Positions 5,586-6,791 of a stretch of DNA of 6,791 bases are shown here, piece by piece. Position numbers and translations under genes: made by a program. Under the pieces are notes generated by a model. That model was not told the origin of the DNA, made no database searches, and saw nothing but the letters and a program-made list of their open reading frames with translations. This DNA is from Armatimonadota bacterium (GTDB taxonomy: Bacteria > Armatimonadota > Zipacnadia > Zipacnadales > VGFC01), in NCBI GenBank assembly GCA_016869015.1, contig VGFB01000212.1, forward strand, positions 1-6,791, written 5' to 3'. Every line of letters starts with the position of its first letter. The first letter of the stretch is position 1.

Positions 5586-6763
5586 TAGCGCCGTGGGTTC
5601 TCGTAGTGCGCCATCAGCAGGCGCTGGAAGTTCTCCGGGTCCAGGGCCCGGGCGGCGGCTTCGTCGTGTGTGATGATGCCCCGCCGCACGAGGTCGGCCA
5701 GCGACCCGTCCATGGTCTGCATTCCGTAGTGCATGCCCGTCTCGATCACCGTGGGCATCTGGTGGGTCTTCGCCTCGCGGATCAGGTTGCGGATGGCGGA
5801 GGTGGCGATCATGATCTCCACCGCCGGCACCCGCCCGCCGCCGGCCGCCTTGGGGATCAGTTGCTGAGTGATGACGGCCTCGATGCAGTTGGAGAGCATG
5901 ACCCGCACCTGCTCCTGCTGATGGGGCGGGAAGACGTCGATGATGCGGTCGATCGTCTGGGGCGCACTCCGCGTGTGCAGCGTGCCGAAGACCAGGTGGC
6001 CCGTCTCCGCGACGCTCAGAGCCGCTTCCACCGTCTCCAGGTCCCGCATCTCGCCGACGAGGACGACATCGGGGTCCTCGCGCAACGCGCTGCGGAGAGC
6101 GCCGGAGAAGCTGAGGGAGTCCTCACCGATCTCCCGCTGGTTGACCATCGACAGCGCGTGGGAGTGGAGGTACTCGATCGGGTCCTCGACGGTGAGGATG
6201 TGACAGGAGCGGGTGCGGTTGATGTGACCGATCATGCAGGCCAGGGTCGTGGACTTGCCGGAGCCCGTCTGCCCCGTCACGAGCACGAGTCCGTTGTGAC
6301 GGGAGGTGATGTCGAGGATGACCTCCGGGAGGTGCAGCTCCTCGAGGCTGGGCACCGACGTCGGGATGGCGCGCAGAGCGGCGGCGACGGAACCGCGCTG
6401 CATGTAGACGTTGACGCGGAAACGGCCCAGACCGCGGATCCCGTACGAGAAGTCCAGCTCGTGCTCGCGCTCGAACTTCTCGACCTGTCGGTCCGTGAGG
6501 ATGTCGTACATGATCCGCTGCGTGTCCATGGGCGTGAGGCGCTCGAACGGCAGCGTGTGCAGCGAGCCGTCGATGCGGACCGTGGGCGGCAGGTTCGTCG
6601 TGATGTGCAGGTCCGACGCCCCGGTCTCAACCGCCATGGCACTCAGCTCGTCGATGCCGACCGACTGGATGCTCGCGACCGTCGCCTCGGTGGTCGAGGT
6701 CTCCGCGATGGGCACGGGGTCGGGCGCGGTGTTGGGTGCGACCACTCCCACAGTCTGGCTCAA
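5582..6763 (-). CDS. pilT: Type IV pilus retraction ATPase PilT
   Basis: PilT is a hexameric cytoplasmic ATPase that drives pilus disassembly and retraction, powering twitching motility. The protein has 393 aa. Residues about 36-150 form the N-terminal domain (ASDLHITTNLPPTVRIDG at 49-66). The ATPase core follows, with Walker A GQTGSGKS (164-171, Lys170), Asp box LTVEDPIEY (190-198), Walker B DPDVVLVGEMRD (230-241) and His box TGHLVFGTLHT (254-264). The motif AIRNLIRE (323-330) is the retraction signature that separates PilT from PilB and GspE. The end (MQTMDGSLADLVRRGIIT) is typical. Compared with most PilT proteins there is an extra N-terminal stretch of about 34 residues rich in Thr, Ala and Pro. 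The start is TTG, supported by AAGGAG 8 nt upstream, and there is no nearer ATG. A pilB gene may lie beyond the right edge, but this is not visible. Confidence 0.97.
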   Translation of the reverse strand: MSQTVGVVAPNTAPDPVPIAETSTTEATVASIQSVGIDELSAMAVETGASDLHITTNLPPTVRIDGSLHTLPFERLTPMDTQRIMYDILTDRQVEKFEREHELDFSYGIRGLGRFRVNVYMQRGSVAAALRAIPTSVPSLEELHLPEVILDITSRHNGLVLVTGQTGSGKSTTLACMIGHINRTRSCHILTVEDPIEYLHSHALSMVNQREIGEDSLSFSGALRSALREDPDVVLVGEMRDLETVEAALSVAETGHLVFGTLHTRSAPQTIDRIIDVFPPHQQEQVRVMLSNCIEAVITQQLIPKAAGGGRVPAVEIMIATSAIRNLIREAKTHQMPTVIETGMHYGMQTMDGSLADLVRRGIITHDEAAARALDPENFQRLLMAHYENPRRY

Positions 6764-6770
6764 GGTGGCG

Positions 6771-6777
6771 TCTCCTT
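6771..6777 (-). promoter_or_regulatory. Ribosome binding site fixing the pilT TTG start
   Basis: AAGGAGA, with AAGGAG ending 8 nt before the TTG at 6763, is the best Shine-Dalgarno sequence near a start in the window. It supports translation of the N-terminal extension. Confidence 0.75.
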
Positions 6778-6791
6778 TTCGGGATGGCGAC

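Noticed and set aside
5582..6763. PilB or GspE extension ATPase
   Set aside because: The length, AIRNLIRE motif and C-terminus are those of PilT. The long N-terminal domains of PilB/GspE are absent, and so is their Cys4 zinc motif.
1..6791. CRISPR array, tRNA or rRNA genes, phage or plasmid genes
   Set aside because: No regularly spaced direct repeats, no cloverleaf-like sequence, and no integrase, transposase or replication gene was seen on either strand.

Overview
This is a GC-rich bacterial window. The lipoprotein-like signal and the type IV pilus motor genes suggest an uncultured Gram-negative (diderm) lineage. I cannot name a phylum from the sequence alone. There is one plus-strand gene at the left (1-1650). 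It converges on a block of minus-strand genes that fills the rest of the window and reads from right to left: pilT, pilC, a sigma factor fused to a GGDEF domain, a small Cys-rich protein, then rpe.

Right half (4183-6763): pilT (TTG start) and pilC (GTG start) encode the retraction ATPase and the inner-membrane platform protein of the type IV pilus. Both unusual start codons are backed by strong Shine-Dalgarno sequences 8 nt upstream. The two genes are separated by a compact nested inverted-repeat element of about 155 bp. Its terminal repeat runs through the pilT stop codon, so it looks like a MITE-type insertion at a TA dinucleotide.

Middle (2534-4161): a 226-bp gap after pilC holds a plausible extended -10 promoter, a perfect 14-bp hairpin and a GC-rich leader. 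Next comes the most interesting gene, an alternative sigma-70-family factor (regions 2, 3 and 4) continuous with a C-terminal GGDEF domain. The GGDEF signature is degraded to GGGTF, so cyclase activity is unlikely. The inhibitory-site RxxD (RKVD) is intact at the canonical spacing. The domain therefore looks like a c-di-GMP (or nucleotide) receptor attached to a sigma factor. The reading frame is broken by one base between regions 3 and 4, which is either an assembly error, a real mutation or a +1 recoding event.

Left of the sigma gene, a 53-aa four-cysteine protein, which overlaps the start of rpe by 20 nt, precedes rpe (ribulose-phosphate 3-epimerase). The close packing suggests one transcript. 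The plus-strand gene at 1-1650 encodes a putative lipoprotein with a PHP-type fold in which essentially all the metal-binding histidines are replaced, so it is a probable pseudoenzyme.

Taken together, the window pairs pilus retraction machinery with a possible c-di-GMP-sensing sigma factor. This is a plausible but untested route for linking second-messenger levels to transcription, perhaps of surface-motility genes.
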